17,434 bases of DNA from Roseburia sp. GTDB lineage: Bacteria > Bacillota > Clostridia > Lachnospirales > Lachnospiraceae. The notes under the pieces are model-generated. The model was not told the origin of the DNA and did not search any database. It worked only from the letters and a program-made list of their open reading frames with translations. The stretch spans positions 1-17,434 of the forward strand of contig JAHZFL010000028.1 in NCBI GenBank assembly GCA_019421345.1. The letters run 5' to 3'. The position numbers and the translations under genes were made by a program. This document shows, piece after piece, positions 15,085 through 17,434 of the stretch. Positions within the stretch are counted from its first letter, which is position 1. The number at the start of each line of letters is the position of its first letter.

Positions 15085-16620
15085 ATGTTAGGATTGATTG
15101 ACAAACCTATCGAAACTATGGAAGATGACCGCTTTGAAGTTAAGAATTACATCGAAGCACTGTCAAATTTCATCCAGGAATGCGATACGCCGATGACGAT
15201 CGCGGTTCAGGGCGATTGGGGAAGTGGTAAGACAAGTATCATGAACATGGTAAAAAATCATCTAAAGAATCAGGTGATTCCGATCTGGTTCAATACATGG
15301 CAATTTTCCAAGTTCAACATGGACGACAAGCTTTCCTTCTCGCTACTGCTTACCCTTGCAGCAGAGCTGGACAAACTCTCACCCCCATCACCTCATAAGA
15401 AAAACTTGAAATCAATTGTATCCACCTTTGCGTGGAAAATTCTTTCCTACAGTGCAGATGCAGTCGGCGCATCCAAAATATCAGAGGATGCTTCTCAAAT
15501 GGCAGAAAAATTTTCGGCGCCGGAGGATACCTCTCCGTTTGTCTCTATTATCAATTTAAAAAATCATTTTCAGGAAAGCATCAATGAAATCACCAAGACC
15601 GGAAAGAAAATCGTAATTTTTATTGATGATCTCGACCGACTGGAGCCGATGCGTGCTCTGGATGTGCTTGAAGTGCTGAAACTGTTTTTGGACTGCCAAA
15701 ATTGTGTTTATGTACTTGCGATTGATTACGGGGTCGTAACCAGGGGTGTCAAAGAAAAATACGGCGATGATCTGGAGGGGAAACAATTTTTTGATAAGAT
15801 TATCCAGCTCCCTTTCTATATGCCTGTGGCACATTATGATATTCAGGGATATGTGACAAATGCTCTGGGGAAAAACCTTCCGAAAGATGTTATTGAGAAA
15901 TATGTGAACCTGATTCGCTGCTCTGTCGGATGCAACCCAAGGACAATGAAGCGGCTTTTCAATGCGTTTAAGCTTATTTCCATGATCTATGGAAATAAGG
16001 GGAACGAATGGCAACGAACTCTGCTGTTTGCGCTTCTGTGTCTTCAATTGACCTATGAAGATGTATATAATTATCTGGTAGAAAACATGGGAAAGCTTGG
16101 AGAAAAAGAATATAACTTTTTCTTAACGGGAAATAGTGATGATGCTGAAAAAGCATTTGCACTGGAGTCACAGACAGTCGAAAAGAAAGAAGACATTTAC
16201 AGTTTCATGGAGCAGCTTGCCACGATAATAGCAAACGGAAAAAACATAATTTCCAACGATGATATCGAAGCCTTTAAAGAGGTGCTCTCCCAATCCACAA
16301 CAACAAATAATACCGCTGTCACATCAAAAACTATCAAACCGGAACTAACGGAAGATAAAACCGGCGAGAAAACCTTAACGGACACCGATGTAAAATATAA
16401 GATATGCTGTCTGGGAAGCGGTTTCCAACTTGGATACGGCAAAAAAATAACGGTTGAAATAGACAAGAAAATTTTTGAAGCGAAAATGCACAACACTTCA
16501 GCCGGAAGGATCGACGGACTCTCCCAGATTTATAAGGATAACTCCCTTCACACGGGAGATCGTTTTAATGTCCAATATAAATATAAAGAACGAAAAGTGA
16601 TTCTGTCCAAGCTGCCATAA
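15085..16620 (+). CDS. KAP family P-loop NTPase with extra C-terminal domain
   Basis: 511 residues. Walker A GDWGSGKTS is at 43-51. The family's IWFNTWQFSKF strand is at 68-78, Walker B IVIFIDDLDRLEP at 176-188 and the CNPRTMKRLFNAFKLI segment, typical of KAP/STAND-type lids, at 283-298. I see no membrane helices, unlike many KAP proteins that carry a pair inserted in the P-loop domain. After a Thr/Ser/Lys-rich linker (about 404-434) comes a compact beta-rich domain (about 436-511; GRIDGLSQIYKDNSLHTGDRFNVQYKYK) that I do not recognise. The start is fixed by AAGGAGG seven bases before the ATG. It is transcribed away from the helicase set and ends at a strong terminator. KAP ATPases are frequent in phage-exclusion loci; role here is inferred. 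Confidence 0.88.
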   Translation: MLGLIDKPIETMEDDRFEVKNYIEALSNFIQECDTPMTIAVQGDWGSGKTSIMNMVKNHLKNQVIPIWFNTWQFSKFNMDDKLSFSLLLTLAAELDKLSPPSPHKKNLKSIVSTFAWKILSYSADAVGASKISEDASQMAEKFSAPEDTSPFVSIINLKNHFQESINEITKTGKKIVIFIDDLDRLEPMRALDVLEVLKLFLDCQNCVYVLAIDYGVVTRGVKEKYGDDLEGKQFFDKIIQLPFYMPVAHYDIQGYVTNALGKNLPKDVIEKYVNLIRCSVGCNPRTMKRLFNAFKLISMIYGNKGNEWQRTLLFALLCLQLTYEDVYNYLVENMGKLGEKEYNFFLTGNSDDAEKAFALESQTVEKKEDIYSFMEQLATIIANGKNIISNDDIEAFKEVLSQSTTTNNTAVTSKTIKPELTEDKTGEKTLTDTDVKYKICCLGSGFQLGYGKKITVEIDKKIFEAKMHNTSAGRIDGLSQIYKDNSLHTGDRFNVQYKYKERKVILSKLP

Positions 16621-16649
16621 GACTTAGAGACTCATTTCCATACCTATTG

Positions 16650-17294
16650 TTAAAATGCCAAAGATACCATGCGTATTTTTGGCATTTTTCCTTTGCTCTG
16701 CGTTACCTTTACGAATTCACAGAATTCAGTAAATGCTTTTGACGTATACTGTGTTCCTTGATCGGAATGCAGGATCAGCCCGTCATTTATCACCGGCTGC
16801 AAATCCAGTGCTTTCTGTAGTGTGCGGATGGCAAGGTCACTTGTGATATGTCTGTCGGTTATACTGGCAACTACACTCCGGTCATACAAATCTATGATCG
16901 TACAGTTATAGCGTACATCGTGGTTTTTCAAAAACAAATAGGTAAAATCCGTACACCATTTTTGATTTGGTTTTTCAGCAGTAAAATCCTCAAGAAGCTT
17001 GTTTCCAAAAATCCGGTGTGGTTTACTGTGTACATATTCCGGTTTTTTCCGACGAACGACAGAGCGCAGCCCCATTTCCGTATTCATGTATTTATGAATC
17101 GTTGCAGGGCTGTAAGTGTATCCCCTGCGTGCCAGATAAACGGCCATACTCCGGTAACCGTTTACACCTTTGTGCGCATGGTAAATATTCCGGATTTGCG
17201 TTTGTACCTCTGATTTTTTGGTATAGTAACCTGCCTTCCGGTGTTTCCGGTAGTTATAGTAAGCATTCGGACAAATATGCAGCCTTCTGAGCAA
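16650..17294 (-). pseudogene. IS3-family transposase OrfB, truncated at its 3' end
   Basis: DDE-type integrase core. The HTH_21-like region NAYYNYRKHRKAGYYTKK is followed by the linker HKGVNGYRSMAVYLARRGY. The first catalytic Asp is in QKWCTDFTYLF and the second in LILHSDQGTQYTS. The third residue (Glu of the usual YDNAxxERF block) is missing: after VTQSK the frame leaves the family pattern and runs into the inverted repeat of the neighbouring terminator, ending with unrelated residues. Coding similarity continues upstream of the TTG at 17294 (RLEAYRFLVQYHKFFGLRWLLRRL) to about 17360, without an ATG or GTG, as expected if made by frameshift from an orfA outside the window. The copy cannot be active as it stands. 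Confidence 0.85.
16652..16689 (+). terminator. strong bidirectional terminator after the KAP gene
   Basis: A 16-bp stem (16652-16667 with 16673-16688, one G-U pair) has a CATGC loop and T residues to 16689. A-rich on its left and T-rich on its right, it can stop transcription in both directions: from the KAP gene, whose stop is 31 bases upstream, and from the opposing transposase fragment. Confidence 0.85.
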
Positions 17295-17434
17295 CCAGCG
17301 TAAGCCGAAAAATTTATGATATTGTACAAGAAACCGATAAGCCTCTAATCGATTTCCTTTGCAAAGAATGCCGCCGCTTTGTAGTGCTATAATAAAGTTG
17401 TAACAGTAGTGGCTACTAAGATATAATCATCTTA

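Overview
The window looks like chromosomal DNA of a Gram-positive, low/mid-GC clostridium, most likely a Lachnospiraceae relative. The evidence is the Bacillus/Clostridium-type gene string cysE-cysS-mrnC-rlmB-sigH led by a T-box riboswitch, strong AGGAGG-type ribosome binding sites and sigma-A-like promoters. The genus is an inference; no rRNA or other phylogenetic marker is present.

Layout, left to right. (1) 1-1213: an accessory edge with a possible IS256-type terminal fragment, a lone AT-rich two-helix membrane protein with its own promoter (minus strand), a dispersed GC-rich repeat, a chain of hairpins ending in the probable terminator of the sigH operon, and a possible 24-residue hydrophobic peptide. 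(2) 1214-5764: the core operon on the minus strand. It runs promoter, Cys T-box leader, cysE (serine acetyltransferase), cysS (cysteinyl-tRNA synthetase), mrnC (Mini-ribonuclease III), rlmB (23S rRNA 2'-O-methyltransferase) and sigH (sporulation/stationary sigma factor). No clear internal terminator is visible, so uncharged tRNA-Cys may tune the whole string. (3) 5772-8963: ispF (isoprenoid synthesis, with an odd Gly-Cys tail) preceded by a two-gene surface O-acylation cassette, an MBOAT acyltransferase and a membrane-anchored SGNH-like partner. (4) 9038-9978: a DUF1848 Cys-rich protein broken by a one-base frameshift.

(5) 9979-16693: a region that reads like a defence or conflict island. On the minus strand are a large SF1 (UPF1/DNA2-type) helicase with a C-terminal DUF2726-like nuclease domain, then an ImmA/IrrE zinc peptidase, then an overlapping two-helix membrane protein. 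Divergently, on the plus strand, lies a KAP-family P-loop NTPase with an unusual C-terminal beta-rich tail, closed by a strong bidirectional terminator. A second copy of the GC-rich repeat lies just outside this set. (6) 16690-17434: a truncated IS3-family transposase (orfB) that has lost its last catalytic residue.

The housekeeping half is ordinary. The best candidates for something undescribed are the helicase-nuclease / ImmA / two-helix membrane protein / KAP set, and the shared repeat flanking the accessory segments. All functional claims for these are inferred from motifs and context; no similarity search was possible.
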